From Echinococcus granulosus (lineage: Eukaryota > Platyhelminthes > Cestoda > Cyclophyllidea > Taeniidae), in the NCBI RefSeq assembly GCF_000524195.1, contig NW_020170463.1:174719-238718 (forward strand): a stretch of 64,000 nt of DNA. Reading direction: 5' to 3'. The notes under the pieces are model-generated. The model did not search any database. It was not told the origin of the DNA and saw nothing but the letters and a program-made list of their open reading frames with translations. This document shows, piece after piece, positions 46,001 to 60,600 of this stretch. Made by a program: the position numbers and the translations under genes. Positions within the stretch are counted from its first letter, which is position 1. Each line of letters opens with the position of its first letter.

Positions 46001-48066
46001 AGTGTTTTAGAGCATTAAGCTACATTACCATCTCACTTAAAAATTCGCGCAGGGTCCCATGCTAGAAAACAAATTCAAAACTATGGGGTATGAGATCGTA
46101 GCAGCAAAATGAAAAGCGGAATTCCAAAGTTTCTTCACAAATGTCAAAAATGAGTACTTCAACAAACCTTGTTTTCCTTTTTGCGAGCAGCACTGCTGCC
46201 TCCACTAGCCGCTAATCTGAAAAAGAAAAATAACAAAGCGAAAATAATTGAATACTTGAGCCTTGCAAAGAGCATTGTCGAAAGGAGATTAAAAAAATGA
46301 GGACCAAAGGCAAGGGAAATTGCTCTGCTTGTTGCCAGGAGTAACAAGGTGTTACCGGGGAGAAATTCATTCGATTGGACGGTCCACCCACTGGTAGCAA
46401 AGGTGGACTCATCGCTCGAGTGGAAAATTTCGCAGTAAGGACAATGTGATCATCCGTGAATGATGTTTAATGTCAATCTAGCACCAGAAATACTACCATT
46501 CAATCGCCAGAAAGAGATAGAAATAAGTGATAGTATTTCCACCTATAGGACAAATGAGTCGAGTAGGTAGTTGTGAAGGCCACAGATTGAATCCGTCATA
46601 TCTTAACGAACTGGTAAATACTAAAGAGCCAAAAATTGAGCACTTTATAATCAGGAATACGCATGCAAAAAATTCCTAACTGCAAAACCAGGAACGTGAA
46701 ACCTAAGTGGAGGGAGGTCTTACTTCTTGAACATCTCTGAGATAAGTGACAAGGAGAGCCACAAAGAAAGAAAGCCAATGGGAGAATAGCTCTTAAGTGG
46801 ATTTCATAACTGCAACCAACATTCCGGTGTATACCATCACGTGCTAGTCCGTGCGACGTAATTTCACTTCCACAGTGACATCAGCCCAGTGCTACTTCAG
46901 TGCAGTATATGCCTGAGTGTTAATTAATTCAGCAAAATTACCATAATTGTAAAAAAAACTAGAAGAATAGCCTGAGGGGCATTCATTTACATATTCATGT
47001 ATTTAGCATATAAAAGTAGTGTTTTCTTAGAAAAGATGTACAAAAACGCACCTTGTAAGGTCGTGGAGGCAGCTGTCGCAAACTCGGACTTCTTTTTCGA
47101 TCCCGTATTTAGGGATCCCAGCTCGACCAGTGGTGCATTCTCCACAGAATACATTCCCACAATTCCGACAGTGATGCTAAAAGTGAAGAGGCACGCGATT
47201 TCTCACGACTGACAATCTAACACTAGCTCAGTGTGGCGGAAATGTGTTAAATGATTCAATTCAAATGTTTACATCCAATTTGTAGCATTGGCAAGAATAC
47301 ACAAATACTAAACTACTAAAATAAAAAAATACGTCAATGCAATCTTTATACAAAACTTTACTAATAATGCACAAATTGTGGCTGTAGAGGATTTCTACAC
47401 AGGTAAGGAAATGACAATTGAAGTCTTTCTGGTAACGTCTAGGGAGGTATTTCTCACCTTTCTTCGGAATGTCGTAAAGGTAGATTTACAACGGAAGCAC
47501 TCATCCCCATCCTTCCAATTGGGGGCAACTTCTGCAGAAAACATGGCCTCGCTCTCGTGAAACGGTGGTAAAGGATAGCCGGATCGTTTGATCTCGTCAT
47601 ATGCCTCATGAAGGTAGTGATAATTTTCACTCTTCTTAAATGCAAATTCCCAGTTCTGGATAAATCCGAATATACGCGAGCGAACCTCCTCGTTTGTCTA
47701 AGCATTGAAAAATAACTTGATATGCAATCAATTACATGTGTATATTCAAGCAAATATGTAACGAAGTCAGTTCCCAAAACCTCATCATGAATGGGTGTAC
47801 CGCAGTTTTTCATGAGTGCTTCGAGAACCTCAAACAATGTATTAATGGAAAGTAATTACTGAAAGACCGAGCATTAAAACGTGTGGATTTTCAGGATTAA
47901 GTCGTTTTTTGAGACTATTGATTGCATCCTTCGGCCTAAATGGTTACAGAAATCCAATCATATCTTACGTAACTTCTTGGCCACGCACTAAATCACATAT
48001 CGTGAGGTTCGTTTCCCAATCTGCCTCCATCAGCAACTCGCTGGTGGACTTTGCTGGAGTAAATAG
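40041..48066 (-). CDS. HGS: Hrs, ESCRT-0 subunit (first exon not found)
   Basis: HGS/Hrs binds PI3P on early endosomes and, with STAM, captures ubiquitinated cargo and clathrin. Thirteen minus-strand exons fit by phase: 48066-47969, 47935-47860, 47828-47736, 47697-47458, 47176-47052, 46216-46168, 45348-45163, 43665-43393, 43025-42963, 42918-42639, 41764-41592, 40949-40598 and 40237-40041 (TGA), 734 aa plus a missing start (human 777). Domains in order: VHS ([35 protein letters not shown]); FYVE finger with [17 protein letters not shown], all eight cysteines and VRVCDSC; a Gln-rich stretch with ubiquitin-interacting motif [30 protein letters not shown]; the helical STAM-binding core ([33 protein letters not shown]); a Gln/Pro/Tyr-rich tail; and a terminal clathrin-box-like LICLE. 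The first three introns are 33, 31 and 38 nt. The start codon exon lies beyond 48066 or is supplied by trans-splicing. Confidence 0.93.
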
Positions 48067-51000
48067 CTGAGAAATGGCAATAATATTACCTAATAATTTG
48101 TCAAAACGAGAATTCCTAAACATTGCCAAAGAACAAACAAAATGCGCTCCCTTACTACTAGCCGATCTAAACTCTTATTAAATGCTAGTGTTTGGATAAC
48201 TCTTACTAAACGAGAGAAAAGCACTTACCTGCTATAAGTTAAAACGTCTTAATTTAAAAAGTAAAATAAAGCATCTGAACGCTTTTATAATGTAGAGGAA
48301 ATTTACTACATGTATTTTTACCCTTTAGCAAATCCATGATATTATCAAGGGAAAAAAGAAAAGTCCTAATTTTTGTTTGTGCCAATAATTAAACAATATT
48401 TTTCGCACTACATCACGTCTCTAAAATGATTGGATTTTGCAAAAAGATTTATCCCGCTTTGTTAATGCAATTAGGAAAACTCTAGAATCTTCCATTATTA
48501 AAGGCTATTGTTCCATATTTCGTGAGCTTAATAGTTTTAATAGACTAGTTTATCAAAACATGCTGGGAACACCTCCGCAAAATGTCCTCACTTTTCTTAA
48601 TTTAATGCAGTAAAGTCTCGAAGTAGTTTCTTCATATCTGATGTAACCCTCATGCACCTTTTATCTCTTTCAACAAAGACCCACCCTTGCCTTCGGTTTA
48701 GTGTATATCAGCGCAAATCCTAAGACAAATTTAATATCTATGATTCCATTGAAGTGGTTGTCTCAGCTATCCTCAACCTATTCCAAGGTATATCTAAACA
48801 ATAATTCATGAGGCCCCAAGTACTTTCGCCCTTTAATGAATATTTTCCGAAAGCATACTCCACGAGTACATGCGGAACAGCCCGCTCCACACTCATTTTT
48901 ATGTTGTGATTCATTAATTGACCAGTCAATCAGCTTTTTAACTGGTAATGCAAATTTACCAGAGTGGGTAAATTACATATTTTATTATTCCTTTTACCGA
49001 ACCATCCATTTCTATATTATCACCGGTAGTTTTCCCATAACCGGGAGTAGTGTAAACATCTTATCTCTCAAGTAGCAATGTAAATGACCAACACGCCATG
49101 GTTGACATCGCTCTGAAAAACTGGCCCATTAGTGAACAGAGCACATGGAGACAATGAGGCGTAGCAACGGTTGTAGATTAAATAGATATAATGTTTACTT
49201 AACTAAGTGAATGTCAATATTATCAGTCAACCTGCTTTTGCTTTTCGGTCCAAATTTGGGGTGATGTGCAGAAATTACATGCTGGATTCATTTACACACC
49301 TATAATCCGGATTACAGAAGTAAAGACGAGGTTATTTCCTTCGCCTTCGAAGTAATGGCAAATGGTAAAATAGCATCGGTGACAAAATTGCGGTGGAATC
49401 AAACAAATGGTATTTCGAGAACTACAACATCATGCCATTACTTCAGTGGATCCTTTGTTCAAAAAGTTCCGGTAAGCTCCTAGATAAAAACAGATAAACG
49501 TTCATGACGTCGAGGAGACGCTATGTAGCAATTCCGGCTGAAATTGAAATGTACCTCGAATAGTTAGTAATTCATGGCAGTAATCCGTGACATCGTAACA
49601 CCCACCATGTCCACCGCAATCCAAATAAATGTCAGTTTTTTTGGTCATGCCGCCGCCTCGATTAAAGTCGTTTCAGTTTGTCCAGAGTTGAATCATCCTT
49701 AGCAGGCATAAAATTTGAACCAGCCTTCCAAAAACAGTAATAATGCTGCTATCAGGAAAATTGGAAGCAGACAGTGCAATGCCTTAGCTGTTTGCTTAAC
49801 TCTCAGTTGTGGCAACGGGTCATTTAAGGCTCCTCTACTATAATTTCGTAGGGCGGTTTGGCCTTCTGGCCATACCGGTAGCCCTATCATCGGCAAGAGT
49901 GAGGAAATTGTAGTTATAGCTGAGGTTTTTGCTTTCAACAGCCCTCTGTGCCGTGCAGATTTGCGGATTCCAACAAACGGATTGTTCATGCCCTAGTTTA
50001 TCACATTTGTCACCTACTTCCCGTCTTTTTAGTCGCACGTCTTGGCTCTTGCTTCTATTGACAGTCCAGCCGTCTTTGGGTTGGATTAACGCATAAGGTC
50101 ATCACTGCGGTTGCCACGGCAGCCCTCATATCCCGGTCCGGTTCACAAAGATCTCAACTAGGTTAAAAGATTGGAACCGGAATTAGGAAAAGCGCTTTCT
50201 GCATGAGGTTCCAGCTTATTTCAGCAATCAACCCTACAAGCCATTCCCAAAGGAAATCCTTAAGCCTGGAATTTGAGGCATGAAGTTTTGGATATTTCGG
50301 TTCTCTTTTCTCGGAAGCATATGGAACCTACCTCCTCCATAGCCTCCTTATAAAGTATTCGACTTTTCTTCAGGCTCTCACACGAGGCCAAATAGGAGAA
50401 TCTAGAAATGATGCCTTTTTGATTAGCTCATAAGCGTCCTTCCCATTCACCATGAGGGCTTGGGCTGTATAATTTTCTTGCCTTATAGAGCCTTGCAAGT
50501 TAGGCATCGAATCTCAAAGCACTCCAGAAAAACTTCAGCCTCGTTTACAGATGCATGATTGTTAACACCCTGAGGTGACACGAGTTATCAGGCGACGAAA
50601 GCTGAAGTATTCTTAGAACAAGTTTTACTGCGGCGTAGGCGAGGCTCAAACCCGAGAGTAGGGTGATGTTGTAGCTACAAGACCTTGGCATGACTGAAAT
50701 CGAGTAGAATTTGGAAAAATTCAATAAGCCATGACAGAAATACTGCTGAACAAGAGTTCTGAAAGAAATTCAGCACCGTGTTATCTGCCACACGCCTCTT
50801 CCATATCTCCACAGATGTTTGCCTAAAACATGCCAGAAGGAGCGTCTTGTACTTCCATATTAATACCCCCCTTCAAGGAGCCACAAGCCAAGCTGTTAAG
50901 TCTGACAGAAAATTTCACAACTTTTGTAAAACTTTTGACAAATTTAAATATTAGCTAAGCAAAGCAATAACAATAACTTGTTGGCTTCAACGCCAAAGCG

Positions 51001-51651
51001 GGCTTTCAGTCAAATTTCTCCCTATTTCCGTATTAAAAGTAAACTACAAGGATGGTATTATGCGGTTTTTCTTCTTTTGGCTAGTAAAAGATAACGCCTA
51101 TCATTCTTTTCAGGGCAATGAAAAAAAGGATGATCGTTCAAAGTCTGCTGAAGGGGATTAACGCGAGGCAGTAACAATGGCAGGGACTGCTTCACTCATT
51201 GTCTAACTGCCGGAAGTTGGGTGGCAAGTAAAAAAGTAAATTAAAATACTCGATTTGACTGTAGTAGCAGTGTCAAGCGAAGGACCCAAACAAGAAATGG
51301 AAGAAAAAAGTGTGCGTAGGTATGTGTGGTACTCTTTTTTTTAACTACATATGACTGCTTACCTGCCACCAGTGGCAAACGATAGCTTTAGTGAAAATAA
51401 AAACAATCATGAGACACCAAGGCGGGAGTAGGATGCTTAGTAATGGTACATATATGTATATATAAAGGCGAGATGCAAACATTTGCACATCTATCCCGAG
51501 GGCTACGATTAGTTGAACGTGAATTAGAGGAGGAAGGAAGAGAGGTAGGGAGGCGGGACAGGGGACGAAGAGGGAGCGGTAAGGGAGACGCATTTACTTG
51601 TACTCTTATATATAAAATATAAGGCGCTGTTTTGCATTATGGACATTAAAT
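48067..51651. other. HGS-TRPC interval
   Basis: This 3.6 kb interval lies between the first detected HGS exon and the TRPC stop, both genes on the minus strand. It should contain the HGS promoter and first exon, which I could not pinpoint, and the TRPC 3' UTR. A segment at 49690-50250 has the look of an old repeat with broken frames. No RNA gene is recognised. Confidence 0.4.
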
Positions 51652-54600
51652 TTAGACGTAGGGATTGAGGCTGTTGTCGCGCTCTGTTGGAGAGCGTTGG
51701 GTCAGGCGTCGCGAACGATGACGCTCGCGCATTTTTGAGCTGCCGGCTGGACGCCGCTCCTCCAGCAGGATAGTGCGTTTGTTCGGTTCCCCAATTTGAG
51801 CTTTAATCCATTGTTCCATATTTTCATTTAGTAGGACCACCTAGGGGAGTAAAAGAGGCTGGTGACTCCTTCGACTTTGCTGAATTAATGATCAAGTTGT
51901 CACTCACCTGTTCTTGCAATTGTGAGACAGCCTTAATGATGGAAGAGAGAGCTCTCTGGCTTTCCGTGATGAGCGATCGGACATGAATTACCTCCTCTTT
52001 GATCCTTGCATTACCCGCAGCGCTATTCAACTGCTCTGATTGACTCTTTTAGAGGAAAATAGAACATGATTGCTCAAACACCGCTATAACAAGCGTAAAA
52101 GGCGGATTTAATGACATCAACCAATTTTCATGACTTCACAAGGTAGGAAAATTCTTGTAAAGTTGGATTTGACAATTGAAAGGACGTTGTGTAACATCAC
52201 TGTCAAGACAGTTGACGTTGCTCATGAAGGAGGAGCTTGGATGGTTAAACGAGATGGGTAAGGCAACCGGTTCCAGTGTTTTCACTCCCCTTATCAAGTG
52301 TTTTAACAGCCAAACGAAAAGCAAAAGATTTATGGACACAGCATGCCAAATTAGTTACTATTTTACCTCCTTTGACAGTCGAGGTCAAATTTTCCTCCTA
52401 CGAATATGCGGGAAGATATTATCTAAACGTGTGACTCCACATATCATTCCATCTCTGCCTAGGCGCAAGGAGCTTTCTCCTATTTGCGCCCTGTCTACTG
52501 AAAATATTAAAAAAACACATCATGACCCAGAGAAGTTGCTACAGAATACTCAAATGTAATTGAATGGTATGCGAAATGAGCTTTTGGAACTGGATCGAGG
52601 GTTTCGGGATGTAAAGTCTCTCTTTGCTTTGGCCGCGAATCAGAGACTGCTTAAGGCTACTCAAAATGACAGGGTGATATCACCTCGATCGTTCAGTGAT
52701 CATTGTCCGGGTCCGCGTCTGTGAAAGGGGAATCGGTGCTAATCTAATAGCAAAAAACTAGCGACACCTCTAATTTTCTCTCTTCCTGAACTTTCCACAT
52801 CACAGGCAAGAGTGGATCGCTGTCCACACCTCTTCTCCTCTCCATATACTCACATTACCGAACAGAAACAACTTTTCACTGCATAACACCTATTGACTAG
52901 GTAAAGCCAAAAAACAAGCTCATTTGCATTCAGGGTAAATGTCATTTTGAAGGCTCAACAGAGAGAATGGAGGAGAAAGAAAAAGAGGGACGGCTGCAAT
53001 TAGCTCTCTTTTTAGACATCTAACCGTTTGCAATTTTAACAGGAAAAACGTCGGAAAGGTTAGTTCATTTCTGTTTCGTAAATGATAGGAAATTTTTCAA
53101 TGTGTAGGCAGAAAATAGGTATAGCCTGAACTTTAGAGGACTCGAGTATCAAATAATAACGTCAAATCAATCCAAAAGCCTAACAACGATTCTAGTTTTA
53201 GGCAATTCATTCATTAATTTTATTCTCGGCTAGCGTCACAAATATGTGACGTCCTAACTTTCTATTCTCAGCCCGACACCTTGAAAGTCAAGAGCAGTAC
53301 CATCTGACCAGCTTAACTGAGAGTATTTTAACCCATTTTTACCTGAAGATTCTGAAGACGCATATCAAGGACTTTTTGTGACCGCTGAATGCCATCCAAT
53401 TGGGGCAATTGGATGTTGAATGGCGCCATGAGACCGAAGGGGATTCCCGCTCCTCCGACAATGGAGCACCGCTTGGTACCGCTGCGCCGACATCTACGTG
53501 CAGACGTTCCTGCTATACCTCCTCCTGGTGTGAGACTATCACCGAGGTTACCGGCTGGTGTACTTCGAGATTGAGTCATACCCAGAGGTGGGATATCATC
53601 TTCAGCATCTGTAGCAGTCAAGTTAAGCTTATTCGTGGCACTCGAGACGCTTCTATGGTAACACAGAGTTAGCATCCAACTTTCCAATAATATTCTTTCT
53701 TTCGTTTTACGTAAATATACATCCTTCTACACCTATATAATACGTTACTTATTCGTTTAACTTTCGGTTACAGTATCGGACCGTTGGGAGGCTCTACCGG
53801 GCGGCCTGGCCTCTGCACCATGTCAGTAGCCCCCACCCCTTCTGTACATCAGCAATACATACTCTGCCCTAGTGTTATGTCTTCTCACGTCTTCAGAGAA
53901 GTCTTGAGGAAATGCACCTTTGGGCAACTCATTGTCGTTTAGTAATTCTAAACAGGTAAACTAGGAGGCTTAGTTTCTTCTTTTTCCTCTTGGCGTTATG
54001 GCGTTATTAACTCAAGAAACTGAACCATTCTAAGTTAATAATTTGAACCAATCTTAAATTTTCCTTCTTCTAGCCTTTTTTTTTTCACAAAAGAAAGTTA
54101 AAGCCTTTGCATTAATTGACAGTGCAGAATAATGACTTGACAAATCCCGACCTCGAGGCTTGTCATTCTTACACGCATGCAAACCCCTCCCGTGTGGATG
54201 GAGGACGATTTCAACATTGACGCTGATTTTATTATCAACATACGCCATTTTTTTGAATTCCAAATCAACATTTAATTTGACTTATTGCTTTCCTTGTTTT
54301 GCCAAAAAAACTACAAAATTAAGGTGAAAAAACTCTTAATTCATGTACCAATTTCTCCTCCTTTGAGCCCACCCAATTGAATCTACCCCTGTCCAAAGTC
54401 GTTATTGTCAGCAAAGATTAAAATACGCTGTCATGAAATGATAATATGAGAAACCTGGCCTCCAAAATGTTTGATTTTATGCATAATACGTGCTAGTTTA
54501 CATACCGGCAAAATCCATGCCACGATCGCCTGCTGCATACATATCTGCGGCTGTCAGATCGTCGGCACGAAGATACAAGCTTTCTTTTGGTTTTTCACCT

Positions 54601-57600
54601 TTAATGAAAAAAAACACCTCTTTGGAGAGGCATCTATGCAGTCATATAGAGTATTATTCGTGTGAAAATTTATCGCGTTACTTGGAAAGGTCGCGAGAAA
54701 CTGCGTGGGACGTTCACATCAAACCCGGATATTTTGCTTTAAAGCTAATGAAAAGGGATGATACGACAAAGCAGTAATAAAAGCTATGTTTTATTGGGCA
54801 TTAGTTGCCATTGCACATGCAGTGAGCCGGTCCAGTCCTGACATGGTCCACCTAGATGGAAAGCATTCGTGATTGTGTGTACATGGGTAAGACCTGACCT
54901 CGGATGCGATTTGTATAAATCACTGATTAACATAAAGGTGATGTTGAAAGGGTATTACGAACGCCTTAAAGGCGGCTACAAACCTATCTGCACGTCAATG
55001 ACACTCGCAATCCTAATGGATTTTGGTCTACGGTCTGTAAGCCCTTAACCGACGCGTATAGCACCTGATCCCTGGCACCCGATCAGCGTCTAATCTGACT
55101 GGAAGTAGCACAGCTGCAAACTCGGGAAGTTAGAGCACACTAAGAGTTGTAAAAGAGCATCACTGAGAAGTCACTTTACGCTAAAGCTTTCTTGACATTA
55201 AATAACGCTCGGAGCAGTGTTAAGTTGCATCAGGGCACTCCATAAAGAAGGTATCCACACATCAGCTCAAAATAAGTAATGCTGAATTTAACGCTAATGC
55301 TGTATAAAACAGATCTAAAGTAAGTAACCTGAAGCTGTATTGGATTTGAAATATGAAACCTACCACTTTTGAAATTGTGTCACAGAAAAAATAACAGTGA
55401 AATGGTTGAAGCACAGGCCATTTTTTCCTTTCCAAACTTAGACGATTTAAACTTTTAAAAAGTTTTTCAGCCTACTCTTCTTTTGCGTTGTCTAGCCCTA
55501 GTCTCAGCGAACCGAGATTAGGGATCACCAAGGCAATAAATGTGCTACCTAAAGGCATCAAACTGACACACTTCTTCAGTTTTGTCACACTATTTTCACG
55601 AATGTGACACAGGGTTTTCCAAAACTCCCATTTTCGAAGCACCGGACTTCTTTTGCATTACCATGAACAACTTTCCTTTTCACACTTTGAGTGTGTACTT
55701 GTTTATCTTGTTAATTTGATTACAAGGGAATTACTTTCAATGGTTACATAATTAAAATTTGACCTTGGGGATAGGAATTTCGCATATCCGCAGCAAAGTT
55801 TTAACTGGAACATTTTTGCCGTATGGTTAGTCAAAATGAGGCAAAATGAAGCATAAACTGACCTTCTGCATCCTTGGCACGTTCTCTTTTAAAGAGGTAT
55901 CGCCTCACCAGTCGTTGCATAATATCCGCATACGAGGTTTCTTCTACCTCAAGATCTCGGTTTTTGCAAACCTTCTCCCTCTTTGTCTAAAAAATGAAAA
56001 TGCATCCCCTCCATTAGTCATCCTTAATCGCACACTTCGTTGCTATTACTGTATTACACAGAGGTAGTTAATAATGCTTTTTAAGCAGTCATAAAGGAAC
56101 GCCCTTGTCAGAAAGAAAGGATGAAGAAGCGGGGTTAATGATTGCCAAATCACTAGGCCTTTGCTACTGGTACTGCCATACAGCCCGGGGGGTTACCTCT
56201 CAGGCGTTAACTAGACGGAAGAGTGTTTAGTGAATTAATAATTTGTCAGATCTTAAAAACGACACCGTAGTTCTCCTGTATGGGTGACTCAAGTTATGCG
56301 TTCTTGTGAATAATGAACGAGAGGTAGAGCTTGGGAACAATTGGAAAACAGTCGCAAAGCAGTAATATTTTTCTCTCCTAGTTAATACCTTCCCTGACCT
56401 AGTCCAATGAAGTATTTGATTAAAGAATACTACTTTGGTAAATAATTCCGAACAGAAATGTTAAGAGAGCTTGACAAGTTGTTGAACAATAAAGCAATGC
56501 GATAAGCCCTATTTATGGGTAACCTTTTTAAAAGAATCAGAAACAAACTAAAGAAGTCGTGAGATATGTTTTCGGGAATTTGTCATGCACTTTGATTCTG
56601 AGAAACTCTACGTTGATCTTTTCGTGGGAAGTCGGGGACAGTGAAGGGGATTAAAAAGGGGTTGATTTTATGACTCTAATCATTCCAACCCTAATTCGCT
56701 AAGCGCGCAAAACTTGTGGGTGATCACCTCGAGGCAGAGGACTTTGACACTTCTTTAATCAAAAAGAACACGAATGAGTGGTATACTTTAAGGTAAAGAA
56801 ACAGATATATTTGGACAAGAAACGCTTTGGGCGAGTGGTCAACGGTCGTGGCTGTTCTCTCGAATGTCATCGATAAATCCACGCAGCTTGAGTAGGAGAT
56901 TTCGATACAGAATAAATAAAATATACTTTATTTGACTATCACTTCCAGTTTCTACTGAAGGCCTTGTGTCTTAAGTCGGTTAATAGTTTTCCTCCTTCGG
57001 TAAACCCTTTTGCTACAATTACTTGGTGAGAAGACGGAGGGGTTATGTGGCCAGACCAAAGTGCTACAAACCACAGAGTCGTAACCAAAAGTGAAGTTTA
57101 TGGATGTTCAAACATAAGACCCAAAAAGATACGAGGAAACACTTCAGGAAACCACGAAATATTATAAAATCTTTAAAATTTACATTTTCCAGTTTGGAAT
57201 CATAATCGCGGTAGTAACGAGAGGGTCTCCTGCAACTCCTCATCTTCCCCCTCATGTTGCAAACTGTTTATAAGTACAAGACAGCTTCTGCCTTATTAGG
57301 GAAGAACGGCAAGTAAAGATAGATGTGGAGCCCCTCCCATTCCTGTGTATAAAGTTATACAGTGAGTTGTAAAAAAGTGGACTTTATGTGATACGGTAGG
57401 CTTCTAAAACAAATTGTATTGCCGCATGAGACTTGACGATGCACCAATCACAGCTTTTACCTACCCGTAAGCATAAAAGATCTTAAATTTTTTTCACTAC
57501 TTATCAATTAAATAACTACTTCCTACGAGGTGGCTAAATATTTATTCTTACCTTACCGGAGATTATTTAATGCTGGAAGCAATATTATCCGGGACATAGG

Positions 57601-60600
57601 GAGGAGGAGGATGGAGATGAGAGTGTGACAATATCATCCTCCCTTCCCCCATCTTCCCAAGGTACAGATCTCAGGGGTAGCTTTTGTAGTAGGAGAAATG
57701 ACGTTTCCATTGTGCTTTCTTTAACGTATTCAACTCCTTGTGAGCGGGTAAATCCAGGCCTAAGTGGTTGGCTAATTCCGATCCCCACACTAAGCCACAC
57801 ACACAGACAAACATACAAGCATACACCACCGCCTGGACATGAAGTAATGACTACACATGCTCTCTAAAGGAAGTGACGAAGAAGCTTAATAGTCATGGAT
57901 GCTTGATGTGTAGCTTCTACGGCTTACCCTTTCAAAATGATGTTCGCGTTCATAACTCAATGCAAGACTGAACTTTCTTCTCCACAAGTTAATGCGCCAT
58001 GATCAAGAATTGGAAGTCTTTCTGAACTTAGTACATCTACTTTAGGGTGACTAATCTACAAAACCTAAATGTTTAAGCCAACTAAAAGGCGATTTTGGAC
58101 TACTTTGATGTCATGCGGGAAGCTGTGCGAAAAGTTTTCCCAGTCACTGCTTTGGATCGGGGCTAAGCTCGGGTCTCAATGCCGAGGGACTCCAGCTACG
58201 TTAATCAGGCTCGTAAAAGGGACATTTTATAATATGAAGATTTAAAATAAGGGAAAAATTGCATAGATTACAATAATTAATATTTACATATTGGCGCTCT
58301 TTTATACTTTTATCATGCATACGCACATGTGGTAAATAGCATGCCATTGACAAGCCCTCAGAAGCTGCAGACAGATCAAACTGTCCAGTCATCCGTGGTG
58401 CCCGTTGACAGTTTATGAAACAGATATAATAAACGCGCTAAACCTCCATTCTAATCATGGTTTAGCTGATACATATTTCAAAATACTCCCATTTATATCC
58501 TTTCTCTATCAAAAATTAAACGCACTTCTAAAGTTCTGTTCAAAGTATAGTTTGACGAGCATGGCAGAACAATTGCCGTCTGAGAGCTACGACACATTCA
58601 AATTTGGCGTTTTATTTTAGGAGAGGCCCATAGACAAAGAAAACAAAACCACTTTCAAGCTGGTATAAATTCAGGAAGTAGCTTTGATAGCCGCGACTTC
58701 AAGGCCAACACCTACCTTAATGAAATGAGTACTTCTAACGTATCCAGTGACAACTACTGTGTCATTTTTAAAGATTCTTTTGAGAAAGTTAAAGCCCTGA
58801 GCCAAGCTGTGTGCAGTAGGAAGAATATTGAATGGTGCTGGCAACGTAGAGCCATTGTCGATGTAGTTGAGCCAAAGTTTTGTTCGGGCGAATTTCCACT
58901 CCACATCACAGTCCTCCTACAAAGCAAAAATCAAAGCTTTTGCAGTTATTAGCAAAGAATGGCACATAAGAAGTATTGTAACACTTTGAGTGTGTGTTTA
59001 GCCCCCTTTGTTTTGGTTGAGCGCGCACTGAAGGGCACCGCCATTGTACCTCCGCCCTGCGATGTGGCCCGGGGGACAGGCCGGTAGCCCCTCAGCCTTT
59101 CTGCATTTCGATAGTACCTATTGTGCCTTCTTTTATCTCCTTTATCAAAAAAAGATATCAAAAAAACTGGTTTTAAATTCATTTGGAAGTTCAAGTGTGA
59201 AGCCACAACTAATCACATCGACATCTATGTCAGAGGGGCTCAATAACGGGAATTTTTTAAGTATTCGAAAAAAATTTAATTAAAATGACGGAGCTCCGCC
59301 TATTTTTTGCCTGTTCAAAGCTTCTGTGCCTATGCATGTGCAGAATTTTGCTTGCAGCATGCAATGTCACATTTTCCATACGAAGGTTGGAACGAGCAGA
59401 CTAATTTACTCCACTCACACCGAGGGAGAGAGGGAGAGGATTCCCAATTGAGGTGTTAAATTTAGGACAAAATCTTTTTAAATTTAAAATTCCCATTTTA
59501 AATCTTGGGAGTCATAGTGTTTGTTAAAATCCACTGAGGAGAGACATTAGTTCCATAGTGGACTGACAAGAAAATGATATTTTGATATAGAATGATGACA
59601 CAATCATCGCCTATTCCTCCAATTTCACCTTTTCTTAACCGCCTTACAACCAAACGACGACTTTAATTATGGAGTAGCAAAACTGCATTAAAACTGAGTT
59701 GATACGAGGATTTGTTGCGTCCCCACCTAAGACCGAAAATAGGATCATGAAATACCGACAAATCATTTCAGGCGAATAGAATTGCCTTAAATTTTATTTT
59801 CCTCTTCCTAACTTGGAGGGGATTTTGTTGACTGGATTTTAAAAGTATCCCTTCATATGTTTGGTTAACCTTTATTTTCTAGTCTTACCTTATATCATGG
59901 TGATTCATTAATTCCATTTAAAGTGGGCTATGAAAGCGATGTACTTGCGTTTCATATTTGAGACTTAAAAACATAAAATATAACCTTAAATAAGATATTT
60001 TAAAAAATGTCGTGGATATTCACCTTCTTCTACCCCTTTTTGAGTTTGCTAAAATCTTAGCGTTGGTTTAGACTACCTAGCCCAGAATAATATAAGGGCT
60101 AAGTGAAAGGATTAAATGCTCTCCGGTAGAAGAGGAAATGAGTCTCACCTGTATGCTCTCAAACGAGTGACTCATCATGGCAATTAACATGTTAACAAGG
60201 ACTATTATAATGATTCCATGGTAGACGGCGAAGAGGATCATGCCAACACTGTCGACTACCACCGTATTTGCGTCGGTATCGATCATCCCGTCGGTGTACT
60301 TGTGCTCCGCGGTATCTAAAGTAACACATTGCGACACTCAAAACCACCGAAAAAATAACAAATTGGATGGGATATTTTAAGCAAGACTGAGCATGTGGTG
60401 AATGACAGTCTTGCGGGAAAGGGAGATAGATTGCACTTAAGGTCAAACCGGAACTAGACTAGACACCGTTGCACGGGAAGCTTGGCAACAGTGGAGGTAG
60501 CATGGTCAAAGGGAGCGAGAGCGTCTATGCTGAACCCCGAAAATCTAGCCTTGTCTAAAGAAGATTTCAAACCCATTGCGGTGATGCGGCGCCCAGCTAC

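Noticed and set aside
53652..53660. Alternative acceptor (ACCATAG) for the TRPC exon ending at 53343
   Set aside because: It leaves the exon out of phase with the preceding one. The AG at 53610-53609 (GACTGCTACAG) is in phase.
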